A DNA stretch of 64,000 nt from Hirschia sp964352025 (GTDB taxonomy: Bacteria; Pseudomonadota; Alphaproteobacteria; Caulobacterales; Hyphomonadaceae), in assembly GCA_964352025.1 (NCBI GenBank), contig CAYGPZ010000010.1, positions 1 through 64,000 on the forward strand, given 5' to 3'. Below the pieces are notes generated by a model. The model ran no database searches. It was not told where the DNA came from and saw nothing but the letters and a program-made list of their open reading frames with translations. Made by a program: the position numbers and the translations under genes. Below are positions 16,505 to 25,437 of this stretch, one piece after another (within the stretch, counting starts at the first letter, position 1; each line of letters begins with the position of its first letter).

Positions 16505-17896
16505 ATGGCGAAGAGTGAGTATTCGCAGAGATATCGCGCATTCATATCTTATTCTCAAAAGGATAAGGCCTTTGCCAAACGTCTCCATAAGGCACTTGAA
16601 TCCTTTAAACTCCCAAACGGCAAACGATTTGGCCGTGTCTTCAGGGACGATGATGAATTAGGTGGTGCCGCTAGCCTCAGCAATGCTCTTGAAAGCGCGA
16701 TCGGAGCGAGTGAAGACCTGATAGCGATTGCGAGCCCAAACGCTGTTAAGTCAGCGTGGGTCAACCAAGAAGTCATCCAGTATAAAAAACTAGCTGATCC
16801 CAAGAAACAGGTCTTCGCTGTTATCATTGATGGTACACCTCACGCTGCCAATCCCGATGACGAATGTTTGGTCCCTGCCCTAAAATATAAGGTTCAGCCA
16901 GATGGAATTGTCACAGACATCCCCGACGAACCACTAGCGCCTGATGCGCGAAAAGATTCCTTTTCCAAATTGGTAACGCGCATAGTCGCTGGATTAGAGG
17001 GCGTCCCCTTTGATTCACTATGGCAAAGACAGAAACGCCGCGCCAGAAATCAAAAGCTCCTTTTAGGTGCAGCCGCCATTGCGATTGCTGCGCCTCTGAT
17101 TGCATGGGGATTGACCACGACAAATGCTTTGGGTCGCACAACAACCCAATTGGCCAGCCTTGATCCTGAAACGCAAAAAGAAAATTTCTTAAACGGCTAT
17201 TATGAAAAGCTCGTCGCGGATCAACGCGCCTATGATACACCTGAGGAGTATATTCTGTCCCGTGCAGACTATGATGGTGCGATATCTATCCTTAGCTCAC
17301 CTGACCTAAATGGAGATGGATACCAAGACTATTTCGTTAAACTCGAACATATTGAATATTGTGGATCATCGGGCTGTCGCCATGATCTCCTTCTGACCAA
17401 TCCAGAAGGATATGAGGCTATTCACAGCTCTGTTGGTGGCGACCTACAAGTTCTCAATACCAGCCAGAATGGAATGCAGGATTTCGCGCTAGGTTTTGGC
17501 GGCCTTCAAGGAGGTGCCAATGTTTACAACATGATGCGTTTTGAAGACGGCAAATACACACAAGTCGCAACATCAATATGTTCAGGCGCGGTCACGTATT
17601 GTGGCCTAAACTCCATTTTCACGAATGAACCAGTCGGTGAAGTCCTAGATATGGTGTTTTATACAGACACTAAACTCTATCGTGCATTCGTTGAACAGTC
17701 TGAAATACAGATGGCCGGCCCCGTCTTTAAAAGCGTCATCGGTGCTCAAAACACATTGAACGAGGATTTATCATCAGACATATATGATGAGGTTGTCGGA
17801 ACAGATACAAGCGGTCAATTTAGCCTCGTCCACATATGGAAGGGAACTTATGGTGTTCGCAAAAATTCAGACGAGATCATAAGACAAAGCCAGTAA
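16505..17896 (+). CDS. Membrane-anchored TIR-domain protein with a periplasmic C-terminal domain
   Basis: A 463-residue protein in three parts. Residues 11-115 are a TIR domain: box 1 FISYSQKD, box 2 RVFRDDDELGG and SAWVNQEV, where E89 fits the catalytic Glu of TIR NAD-hydrolases. A basic patch (QRQKRRARNQK) and one membrane helix (185-203) follow, so the TIR faces the cytoplasm. The remaining 255 residues should be periplasmic: they hold DLNGDGYQDY (267-276), a calcium-site-like motif of FG-GAP/EF type, and four Cys in two close pairs (286/291, 359/366), fitting disulfides. Such a layout suggests an outside-in sensor with a TIR effector; function is inference. It does not lie in an obvious defence island. 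Confidence 0.8.
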   Translation: MAKSEYSQRYRAFISYSQKDKAFAKRLHKALESFKLPNGKRFGRVFRDDDELGGAASLSNALESAIGASEDLIAIASPNAVKSAWVNQEVIQYKKLADPKKQVFAVIIDGTPHAANPDDECLVPALKYKVQPDGIVTDIPDEPLAPDARKDSFSKLVTRIVAGLEGVPFDSLWQRQKRRARNQKLLLGAAAIAIAAPLIAWGLTTTNALGRTTTQLASLDPETQKENFLNGYYEKLVADQRAYDTPEEYILSRADYDGAISILSSPDLNGDGYQDYFVKLEHIEYCGSSGCRHDLLLTNPEGYEAIHSSVGGDLQVLNTSQNGMQDFALGFGGLQGGANVYNMMRFEDGKYTQVATSICSGAVTYCGLNSIFTNEPVGEVLDMVFYTDTKLYRAFVEQSEIQMAGPVFKSVIGAQNTLNEDLSSDIYDEVVGTDTSGQFSLVHIWKGTYGVRKNSDEIIRQSQ

Positions 17897-17989
17897 ACTC
17901 CCATTTTGCACGTGTTTTATTCCTATTTATCAAACCCCAGCAGCAAGAAAGACTTTCCTTAAAGTCCAAATTGCGCTTGAAAGAACCAC

Positions 17990-19105
17990 ATGTCACATAA
18001 TTCATTCGGTCATCTTTTTCGCGTCACCACTTGGGGTGAGAGTCACGGTCCTGCGCTTGGTTGCGTTGTTGATGGTTGCCCTGCTGGCATCCCAATCACA
18101 GCAGAAGAAATTCAGCGCTGGTTGGATCTACGTAAGCCAGGCACAAGCAAGCTAGTCACGCAGCGCAAAGAACCAGATGCCGTCAAAATTCTCTCAGGTG
18201 TTTTTGAAGATGATCGCACGAATGGGCAGGTCACAACCGGTACACCTATCTCTTTGATGATCGAGAACACCGATCAGCGCTCCAAAGACTATGGCGATAT
18301 CCGCGACAAATACCGTCCGGGTCACGCTGACTATGCGTATGATGCCAAATATGGCGTACGCGACTATCGCGGCGGCGGTCGTTCTTCTGCCCGTGAAACG
18401 GCGGCGCGGGTTGCTGCAGGCGGTATTGCGCGCAAAGTCCTTGGCAACGATATTACAATTCGCGGAGCACTCGTTCAGATTGGTGATAAGAAAATTGATC
18501 GTACCAATTGGGATTGGAATGAAACAACCAATAACCCGCTATGGTGCCCAAATGCCGAAACTGCTGCTGAATGGGCCGAATATCTTGATGGTATACGCAA
18601 AGCCGGGTCTTCTGTTGGAGCCGTGATTGAGGTTGTAGCGTCCGGCGTACCCGCTGGATGGGGTGCGCCTGTCTATTCCAAACTTGATTCAGACCTACTC
18701 ATGGCAATGGGAACGATCAACGCCGTCAAAGGCGTTGAAATTGGTGCTGGTTTTGAATCTGCTGCTCTTACTGGTGAGACTAATGCTGACCAGATGCGCA
18801 TGGGTAAAGATGGTCCTGAATTTCTGTCCAACAATAACGGCGGTGTTTTAGGCGGTATATCGACCGGACAGGATGTTGTAGTCCGGATGGCGCTTAAACC
18901 AACCTCATCTATTCTGACTGAACGCAAATCCGTCGATAAAAACGGAAACAACGTTGATATACGCACAAAGGGACGTCATGACCCTTGTGTCGCTATTCGC
19001 GGTGTACCAGTTGCTGAAGCGATGATGGCGTGTGTCCTCGCTGATCATAAATTACGTCATAGAGGGCAGATGGGCGAAACACTTTTCAATAACGCACCGG
19101 GCTGA
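17990..19105 (+). CDS. aroC: Chorismate synthase AroC
   Basis: A 371-residue FMN-dependent lyase for the last step of the shikimate pathway, making chorismate from EPSP. The three family signatures are visible: GHLFRVTTWGESHGPALG at the start, DYRGGGRSSARETAARVAAG in the middle, and RTKGRHDPCVAIRGVPVAEA near the end. Length is normal. A small membrane protein gene follows after eight bases and is probably cotranscribed. Confidence 0.97.
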   Translation: MSHNSFGHLFRVTTWGESHGPALGCVVDGCPAGIPITAEEIQRWLDLRKPGTSKLVTQRKEPDAVKILSGVFEDDRTNGQVTTGTPISLMIENTDQRSKDYGDIRDKYRPGHADYAYDAKYGVRDYRGGGRSSARETAARVAAGGIARKVLGNDITIRGALVQIGDKKIDRTNWDWNETTNNPLWCPNAETAAEWAEYLDGIRKAGSSVGAVIEVVASGVPAGWGAPVYSKLDSDLLMAMGTINAVKGVEIGAGFESAALTGETNADQMRMGKDGPEFLSNNNGGVLGGISTGQDVVVRMALKPTSSILTERKSVDKNGNNVDIRTKGRHDPCVAIRGVPVAEAMMACVLADHKLRHRGQMGETLFNNAPG

Positions 19106-19113
19106 ATTGTAAG

Positions 19114-19626
19114 ATGAAAGACAAGGTCTTCTCCACAGTCTACGACACAGATTTGGCAGGACCATATGTTTGGTTGCCTTTAGTTTTCGGTGCAGTTCTG
19201 GGGATGTTAGGCCTTTTTCTCGATCAATTATTATTCACGCTCTCATCCGCAATTTTCACAACGATTGCGATATGGCATTGGCCTTATATAGATTCCGGCC
19301 GTGTCATCATACAGCTCTCTGACAAAGGGGCTGATATTGATGGTATTGGACGTATTCCATGGGATAAGATTGATCATGTCGAACTCGTCGAAAAACGAAA
19401 GAAAAACCAATCTCCGTCTGAAAATAGCAATTTGCGGATTTGCTTGAAGGCCCCAGCAGAAGAATGTGCTGAACATTTCCTTCCTATGACGCGTCCAAAT
19501 TGGCAGAAAAAACTCGTCACGCCGGACGATGCAAAACAACTCATTATTCAAACCGGATATCTACTAGATAGTCCAGTCGATCTGGCTAATGCATTCGCAT
19601 GGTTTCTAAAACCGTCTAAGTCCTAA
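19114..19626 (+). CDS. Small membrane protein with PH-like cytoplasmic part
   Basis: A 170-residue protein with two membrane helices (about 18-34 and 38-56) and a soluble C-terminal part whose beginning (VIIQLSDKGADIDGIGRIPW, then WDKIDHVELVEKR) resembles bacterial PH-like domains attached to short membrane hairpins. A second protein of similar layout is encoded at 41.9-42.4 kb. It follows aroC by eight bases. No function is known; the PH-like reading is tentative. Confidence 0.65.
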   Translation: MKDKVFSTVYDTDLAGPYVWLPLVFGAVLGMLGLFLDQLLFTLSSAIFTTIAIWHWPYIDSGRVIIQLSDKGADIDGIGRIPWDKIDHVELVEKRKKNQSPSENSNLRICLKAPAEECAEHFLPMTRPNWQKKLVTPDDAKQLIIQTGYLLDSPVDLANAFAWFLKPSKS

Positions 19627-19674
19627 ACCAGCTTCATATCTCATTCATATTCAGTCATGCAAAGTTCGCCAGCT

Positions 19675-19714
19675 GGTGCATGCGGGGACAATATGCAGGC
19701 ACCTTCTTTTATTG
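19675..19714 (+). terminator. Probable intrinsic terminator after the aroC operon
   Basis: GGTGCATGC at 19675-19683 pairs with GCAGGCACC at 19695-19703 with one A/G mismatch, and TTCTTTT follows directly, then another T run at 19714-19720. It lies about 50 bases after the stop of the small membrane protein gene. Confidence 0.6.
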
Positions 19715-20027
19715 TTTTTTTAAATACTGATTCGAAAATTCAATAAAAGAAGGATGGGACCAAGAAAAAAACTATGTAATATTCAAGTTTAAGTCGACGA
19801 AAACCTTATATTCCTCAGTAGAATAAAAATATACATTCAAATATGTAATTGAAATCCTCTACTAAGCATTGTTGCGGCCCCTTTTAGCGTCCGCTTAATT
19901 GTGATAAAACTTGTATTTATATGATTGCCAATAGCTCTAAATTTACTACAAGTATCTACGAATTGTAATTCGTGTGCGTTTTGAATTTGGCGTAGCTACA
20001 TTTCAAAAAACGTATCACACACAAGCT

Positions 20028-20114
20028 ATAAGCCCGTCCCCCCAACCCAGGGCTTATGGGGTCCGAGGTACCATGGAAACGCAAGTTAACATGGTGCTTC
20101 GGTGCCCGGGTTTT
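20028..20114 (+). ncRNA. Candidate structured RNA between the aroC operon and tlyA
   Basis: The 500-base space from 19627 to 20127 has no convincing protein gene but holds this block. Hairpin 1: ATAAGCCC (20028-20035) with GGGCTTAT (20050-20057) around a C-rich 14-base loop. Hairpin 2: 13 pairs, CCGAGGTACCATG (20063-20075) with CATGGTGCTTCGG (20090-20102), 14-base loop. Two of its pairs are G-U when read on the plus strand but would be mismatches on the minus strand, so the RNA should be plus-strand. A third pairing, AACCCAGGGC (20044-20053) with GCCCGGGTT (20104-20112), excludes hairpin 1 and runs into TTTT, as in a terminator switch. No Rfam family was recognised; a diverged 6S-type RNA is one idea. 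Confidence 0.5.
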
Positions 20115-20127
20115 CTTCAAAATCAAC

Positions 20128-20868
20128 CTATGGCGTCCACCCCTGCTTAACACGTCGGGCATGGATTAAATATTCTCTATTACCGTCGCCGCCGGATATT
20201 GGGCTGGCACAAGATTTTTCAATCTGCCATTCAACACCATCTAGCCAGCGATCAAATTGTTCACGGGCTTTTGAAACGGCACCTTTATTTGAAACAATGC
20301 CGCCCTTCCCGATGTTTTCTTTTCCGACCTCAAATTGAGGTTTAAACAACACTATCAAATCAGCTTTTGGAGTTGCCAATTTAAGCGGTGTACGAAGAAG
20401 CTTGGTCAAGCTAATAAAACTCGCATCGCAAACGATAATATCCGGCGCTTCCTGTATGATACTCCCATCAAGTTTTCGCGCATCCATTCCTTCATACGAA
20501 ATAACGCGCGTGTCGCCTGTCAGGCTGGAATGCAACTGATCTTTACCGACATCAACAGCATATACTTTGCGGGCACCAGACCGCAGCAATACATCGGTAA
20601 ACCCACCAGTGGAGGCACCAATATCCAATGCTATTTTGTTTTTTGCATCTATTTTAAAAACATCCAGAGCATGAGCTAACTTCAGCCCGCCACGAGAAAC
20701 ATACGGATGCGCTTTTTCCGCAGTAATCTCTTGTCCCGCCTCGACCTTGAAAGATGGTTTTGAAATAGCATTTCCATCTACAATAACTTTGCCTGCCTTT
20801 ATCGCGGCCTGTGCTTGGGCACGCGTTTCCATTAATCCACGCGATACCAAAGCAAGATCAAGGCGCAT
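20128..20868 (-). CDS. tlyA: TlyA family rRNA 2'-O-methyltransferase (S4 + FtsJ domains)
   Basis: A 246-residue RNA methyltransferase annotated as hemolysin A/TlyA. An S4 RNA-binding domain (MRLDLALVSRGLM to YVSRGGLKLAHAL) is followed by an FtsJ-like Rossmann domain: ALDIGASTGGFTDVLLRSGA binds S-adenosylmethionine and VCDASFISL, VLFKPQFEVG follow. The family methylates cytidines of rRNA. The start at 20868 has GTGAGGA at good distance and begins exactly at the S4 domain; an ATG at 20910 would add 14 residues. In many alphaproteobacteria tlyA directly follows dxs; here two genes lie between. Confidence 0.9.
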   Translation of the reverse strand: MRLDLALVSRGLMETRAQAQAAIKAGKVIVDGNAISKPSFKVEAGQEITAEKAHPYVSRGGLKLAHALDVFKIDAKNKIALDIGASTGGFTDVLLRSGARKVYAVDVGKDQLHSSLTGDTRVISYEGMDARKLDGSIIQEAPDIIVCDASFISLTKLLRTPLKLATPKADLIVLFKPQFEVGKENIGKGGIVSNKGAVSKAREQFDRWLDGVEWQIEKSCASPISGGDGNREYLIHARRVKQGWTP

Positions 20869-20914
20869 ACTATCCTCACTAGTCGGGATAGCTTCATTTT
20901 TCGATGTCATTGTC

Positions 20915-21580
20915 TTACTTATCTTTCGAGATACGGCGAAATAGAACGCTAAAATTGTTTGCTGGCATATCAAACACATCCATCAACTCAAAACCAGCAT
21001 TTCGAGCTGCGGGGATGACCTCAGATTCAAGATCCCGAATGCCCCAATTCTGATCTCGACCTCTCAAACTGACATCAAAATCCTCGTTCGACTTAGATAC
21101 TTGCTCACCTTTGCGCTTAAACGGCCCATATAGAAATATTAGTCCATCTTGGCTCAAATACTTATCTGCACCAGCAAACAATCCCTCTGCGACCTCCCAA
21201 GGCGCGATATGGATCATGTTACATGAAAACAAAACGTCTATTTGTTTTGAAATTTTCCAATCGGTCTGGCTCGCATCAAGATAGACAAACCCATCATATT
21301 GTGCCTCTAGCCCTTCATATTTTGCCCAACTTTGCGCACTTTGAAGAGCATCATCACTCACATCACTTGATATCCAACGCATCTTAGGTGCTTTTTGCAG
21401 CATATGAACGCTATGCTGTCCCGACCCACACGCCAATTCCAACACTCGCGCATCATCTGCGACATGTTTATAAAATAAATCGCGAATAACATCTCGATTG
21501 CGTTCAGTAGCCGGCGCGTACAATCGTCCATCTTGATCCTGATCCCAAGAATATGGTGTCGATTTACTCTCATCTGCCAT
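20915..21580 (-). CDS. DUF938 family SAM-dependent methyltransferase
   Basis: A 221-residue methyltransferase-like protein. VLELACGSGQHSVHM is the S-adenosylmethionine loop; CNMIHIAPWEVAEGLFAGA, FLYGPFKRKGE and the SNEDFDVSLRGRDQNWGIRD stretch are the DUF938 signature, shared with animal METTL26. The substrate is unknown. ATG at 21580 (MADESK) is preferred. It lies directly upstream of tlyA on the same strand and may share its transcript. Confidence 0.85.
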   Translation of the reverse strand: MADESKSTPYSWDQDQDGRLYAPATERNRDVIRDLFYKHVADDARVLELACGSGQHSVHMLQKAPKMRWISSDVSDDALQSAQSWAKYEGLEAQYDGFVYLDASQTDWKISKQIDVLFSCNMIHIAPWEVAEGLFAGADKYLSQDGLIFLYGPFKRKGEQVSKSNEDFDVSLRGRDQNWGIRDLESEVIPAARNAGFELMDVFDMPANNFSVLFRRISKDK

Positions 21581-21734
21581 GAAACAGCCCAATCAATTAA
21601 AGTAATTATTATTTTGAATGCAAAGCCGTGATTAAGCTCTATGCAGATTCCTGCCTCAACATGTGACACCTCTTCACAAACTTGCAAATCAATTTTTGAT
21701 GAGCAAGACATGTTCTAGTACTGGAGAATAAGCC

Positions 21735-22244
21735 ATGAAAATTGTGAATGCAGCAGAACCTCATATTCCGGCAATTCTCGACATATTCAATGCCGAAGTA
21801 CGTACAAGCTTTTCTATATGGACGGAAAGAGAAGACACGTTAAATGATCGCCGTGCTTGGGTGGTTCAACTTCAATCTCTCAATTACGCCTGTATCGTTG
21901 CATTGGATGAAAATAACGACGTTCTTGGCTATGGTGGTTATGCACCTTTTAAAGGCCGCCCCGGATACGATATTTCAGTGGAACATTCCGTTTATGTGGC
22001 CAACCACGCTCAAGGCAAAGGTGTTGGAAAAGCTCTTATGGCCGAACTCATTAATCGTGCAACTAAAGACCCAAGACTAGAAAAGATGATTGCCGCAATT
22101 GATTCAGGCAATCCAGCCTCCATAGGCATTCATGAACATTTCGGGTTCGAACAAGAAGGCCTTTTGCGCAAGGTTGCCAAAAAATTTGGAGAGCACCGTG
22201 ATTTGCTGCTTATGGCAAAAGACGTCAGCAATCCAACCACTTAG
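21735..22244 (+). CDS. GNAT acetyltransferase, phosphinothricin acetyltransferase-like
   Basis: A 169-residue GNAT enzyme that would move an acetyl group from acetyl-CoA to an amine. The N-terminus (IPAILDIFNAEVRTSFSIWT) and EHSVYVANHAQGKGVGKALM, with the acetyl-CoA pyrophosphate loop QGKGVGKAL, resemble the phosphinothricin/methionine sulfoximine acetyltransferase group; GIHEHFGFEQEG is the usual late motif. The real substrate is unknown. It is convergent with dxs, and the two stop codons overlap in TTAG (22241-22244). Confidence 0.85.
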   Translation: MKIVNAAEPHIPAILDIFNAEVRTSFSIWTEREDTLNDRRAWVVQLQSLNYACIVALDENNDVLGYGGYAPFKGRPGYDISVEHSVYVANHAQGKGVGKALMAELINRATKDPRLEKMIAAIDSGNPASIGIHEHFGFEQEGLLRKVAKKFGEHRDLLLMAKDVSNPTT

Positions 22245-24169
22245 CTTTGCAGTTTGCCACCAATAATCAATTTAAGCTTGGCAGCGTCACCGCGCCCTAG
22301 AGCAGAGATAGCTTGTGTAGCAATTGATTTGGCTGAAAGACCAGCTTGCTCATACATATTCTCTGGCTTGTCTTGATCTTGGAATACATCCGGTAATGTC
22401 ATTGGACGAATACGCAGCCCCGTATCCAAAGCGCCTACCTTAGCCAAGTGCTCAAGTACAAAGCCACCAAAGCCACCACGTGCGCCCTCTTCTACAGTAA
22501 TAAGGACTTCGTGCTCTTTCGCGAGACGTTCAATCAGATCGGTATCCAATGGCTTTGCAAAGCGAGCATCTGCAACAGTCGTGGACAATCCTTGAGAGTC
22601 CAACATCTCAGCAGCTTGCAATGCTTCTTGCAAACGTCCACCCAATGCTAGAATCGCAATCGTCGTACCTTCTTTAACGATACGGCCTTTCCCGATTTCT
22701 AATGGCTCTGCACGATCCCAAAGATCGACACCGACACCTTCACCACGCGGGAATCGGAATGCACTTGGGCGATCATCAATCATATGCGCAGTCGCCACCA
22801 TGCGCTGAAGTTCAGCTTCATCGGATGCCGCCATCAATACGAAATCAGGCAATGCACCTAGAAATCCGATATCAAATGATCCGGCATGAGTCGCACCATC
22901 CGCACCAACAAGACCTGCACGATCAATCGCAAAACGAACTGGCAATTTCTGGATTGCTACATCATGCACAACGCTGTCATAAGCACGCTGCAAAAACGTC
23001 GAATAGATCGCACAGAATGGTTTCATTCCATCAGCAGCCATACCAGCAGCAAATGTTACCCCGTGTTGCTCGGCAATTCCGACATCAAACATACGATCTG
23101 GAAAAGCATCGCCAAACTTATCCATACCAGTACCAGAAGGCATTGCAGCGGTGATACCAACGATACGGTCATCATCCTTGGCTAACTTGATTAGCTCTTG
23201 TGCAAAGACACCTGTATAGCTTGGCGCGTTCGGTTTTGATTTTGCCTGCTCACCCGTAATGACGTTAAACCGTGAAACACCGTGATATTTATCTGCTGAT
23301 TGTTCGGCAGGTTCGAACCCCTTACCTTTTTCAGTCACAACATGCACAAGGACCGGACCATTTTGCATATCACGGACGTTTTCTAAAACCGGGATGAGCG
23401 TATCCAGATCATGCCCGTCAATTGGACCGACATAATAAAAGCCAAGCGCATCAAACATTGCGCCACCCAGAGCAAAATCACGCGCGTAATGTTCGGCTTT
23501 CTTCGCAGGCTTTTCTAGTCCAACAGTCTTAGCAACCATTTTCCCGGCTTTCCGCAATTGACGGTAGCCTTTGGAAGACACAGTTTTGGATAAATAATGG
23601 CTGATCGCGCCCACTGGTGGCGCAATCGACATGTCATTATCATTCAAGATAACGACCATACGTTTGTGAAGCCCACCCATGTGGTTCATCGCTTCATAAG
23701 CCATTCCAGCTGTCAACGAACCATCACCAATCACACATACAACGTTACGGTCTTCATCTTTTAGGTCACGAGCCGTCGCAAAACCTGCCCCAGCAGATAT
23801 CGACGTTCCGGCATGAGCAGCACCAAACGGATCAAATTCACTCTCAGATCTCTTTGTAAAACCAGATAAACCGCCACCCTGCCTCAACGAACGGATTTCG
23901 TCCCGCCGCCCAGTTAGGATTTTATGCGGATAACATTGATGCCCAACATCCCACACAAGCTTGTCATTTGGCGTATCAAAAACATTGTGAATAGCGACAG
24001 TCAGCTCAACGACACCTAAAGCAGACCCTAAATGTCCGCCAGTTGTCGACACAACATCAATGGTTTCTGCTCGCAATTCACTAGCTATTTCTAGCAACTC
24101 GTCTTTAGTTTTACCTTTAAGATCTGCCGGTGATGCGATGGCATCAAGATGTGGTGTTTTTTTATTCAT
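22241..24169 (-). CDS. dxs: 1-deoxy-D-xylulose-5-phosphate synthase Dxs
   Basis: A 642-residue thiamine diphosphate enzyme that joins pyruvate and glyceraldehyde 3-phosphate, the first step of the MEP isoprenoid pathway. TTGGHLGSALGVVELTVAIH, WDVGHQCYPHKILTGR, the ThDP motif GDGSLTAGMAYEAMN with its later NDNDMSIAPPVG, and the transketolase centre FDVGIAEQHGVTFAAG are present. It follows ispA after 30 bases and xseB before that, the classic isoprenoid operon of alphaproteobacteria. Confidence 0.97.
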   Translation of the reverse strand: MNKKTPHLDAIASPADLKGKTKDELLEIASELRAETIDVVSTTGGHLGSALGVVELTVAIHNVFDTPNDKLVWDVGHQCYPHKILTGRRDEIRSLRQGGGLSGFTKRSESEFDPFGAAHAGTSISAGAGFATARDLKDEDRNVVCVIGDGSLTAGMAYEAMNHMGGLHKRMVVILNDNDMSIAPPVGAISHYLSKTVSSKGYRQLRKAGKMVAKTVGLEKPAKKAEHYARDFALGGAMFDALGFYYVGPIDGHDLDTLIPVLENVRDMQNGPVLVHVVTEKGKGFEPAEQSADKYHGVSRFNVITGEQAKSKPNAPSYTGVFAQELIKLAKDDDRIVGITAAMPSGTGMDKFGDAFPDRMFDVGIAEQHGVTFAAGMAADGMKPFCAIYSTFLQRAYDSVVHDVAIQKLPVRFAIDRAGLVGADGATHAGSFDIGFLGALPDFVLMAASDEAELQRMVATAHMIDDRPSAFRFPRGEGVGVDLWDRAEPLEIGKGRIVKEGTTIAILALGGRLQEALQAAEMLDSQGLSTTVADARFAKPLDTDLIERLAKEHEVLITVEEGARGGFGGFVLEHLAKVGALDTGLRIRPMTLPDVFQDQDKPENMYEQAGLSAKSIATQAISALGRGDAAKLKLIIGGKLQS

Positions 24170-24199
24170 ATTATTATTCAGACTATACGAGTAATCGCC

Positions 24200-25108
24200 C
24201 TAATGGCAGCGATCCAATACAAAATCCACTGTTTTTAACAATGAATCAGCCCGACTTCCAAATACTGACAAATGCTGTTTAGCCTGATTGGCCAGCATTT
24301 CGACCCGGGACGTTGCACTTTCTACCCCTAAAAGTGAGACGAAATTTTGTTTACCCGCATCTTTGTCTTTGGAAACGGCTTTTCCCAGAACAGCCTCATC
24401 TCCCTGAACATCTAATAGATCATCTTTTATTTGATACGCTAATCCCAAATCATGCGTATACCCAGCTAAAGCTTGATGTTCACTTTCACTGGCTCCACCG
24501 ACAATCGCTCCAAACTCAGCTGCACACGTTATGAGTGCACCTGTTTTCATCCTTTGCATACGTGCCAAAATATTCAATGCGTCATCTTCGTCAAAAGAAG
24601 GCATCATATCAATCATCTGTCCACCGACCATGCCTCGTGCACCCGATGATAAGGCAAGAACTTCAATCAACTTACAGCGCACAACAGCATCGCTATGTGT
24701 TTCGGAGTTCGATAATATTTCAAATGCCAATGTCAAAAGAGCATCACCCGCCAATACGGCTGTCGCTTCGTCAAATGCTTTATGAACCGTCGGCTGCCCT
24801 CTGCGCAAATCATCATCATCCATGCATGGCAGATCATCGTGAACCAATGAATAGGCATGAACGCATTCAAGCGCACTCGCCGCACGTAGAAGCGACTTTT
24901 CAGGCGCATCAAACATGCGTCCAACTTCAATAACGATAAAAGGACGTAATCGCTTACCGCCTGCCAAAGCGCCATGACGCATTGCGCGCATTAGCTGAGC
25001 TTCAGGGCCAACTGCAGGCGCTATGAGCTTATCAATAACAACTGTTAATTTGTCAGCACACTCGGACAAATTTTGTTCGAAATTTGAGAAAGAATTGTCG
25101 TCGCTCAT
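24200..25108 (-). CDS. ispA: Farnesyl diphosphate synthase IspA
   Basis: A 302-residue trans-isoprenyl diphosphate synthase. The first Asp-rich motif DDLPCMDDDDLRRGQPTVH has the two-residue insertion typical of bacterial farnesyl synthases, GGKRLRPFIV lies upstream and the second Asp-rich motif is in YQIKDDLLDVQGD. It condenses isopentenyl diphosphate with dimethylallyl and geranyl diphosphate to the C15 product. Its ATG overlaps the xseB stop by four bases (ATGA) and dxs follows, so the isoprenoid genes are coupled. Confidence 0.95.
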   Translation of the reverse strand: MSDDNSFSNFEQNLSECADKLTVVIDKLIAPAVGPEAQLMRAMRHGALAGGKRLRPFIVIEVGRMFDAPEKSLLRAASALECVHAYSLVHDDLPCMDDDDLRRGQPTVHKAFDEATAVLAGDALLTLAFEILSNSETHSDAVVRCKLIEVLALSSGARGMVGGQMIDMMPSFDEDDALNILARMQRMKTGALITCAAEFGAIVGGASESEHQALAGYTHDLGLAYQIKDDLLDVQGDEAVLGKAVSKDKDAGKQNFVSLLGVESATSRVEMLANQAKQHLSVFGSRADSLLKTVDFVLDRCH

Positions 25109-25362
25109 GAAATTTCGCTTGGCTCAACACCGGTGGCACTCGCACCGTCTGTACCAACGATAATCTTTTCTACTTTTGTTTCTGCTGCTTGGAGTTTTTT
25201 CTCACAATGAGATTTCAATGCTTCGCCGCGCTCATAAATAAGAATTGAATCTTCTAGAGGTACGTCCCCACTTTCCAATTGTTGAACAATGCGTTCCAGC
25301 TCTGCTAGCGCATCTTCAAAATTCATCTTTGGAATATCTTTGTTGGACGAAGGAGCGGCCAT
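25105..25362 (-). CDS. xseB: Exodeoxyribonuclease VII small subunit XseB
   Basis: An 85-residue small subunit that assembles with XseA into exonuclease VII for single-stranded DNA degradation. The core NFEDALAELERIVQQLESGD, then PLEDSILIYERGEALKSHCE and KLQAAETKVEKI is diagnostic. It heads the xseB-ispA-dxs operon and overlaps ispA by four bases. No xseA lies in the window. Confidence 0.95.
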   Translation of the reverse strand: MAAPSSNKDIPKMNFEDALAELERIVQQLESGDVPLEDSILIYERGEALKSHCEKKLQAAETKVEKIIVGTDGASATGVEPSEIS

Positions 25363-25437
25363 AAATTTTCTCCGAATAAATTAAGTATCGAACCATACGA
25401 TTCACAACGCTATGAAACAAGCGTGGAAAACAGAAAA

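Noticed and set aside
23300..23330. GTTCGAACCCC, which looks like a tRNA T loop
   Set aside because: It lies inside dxs, without acceptor or anticodon stems; chance match.
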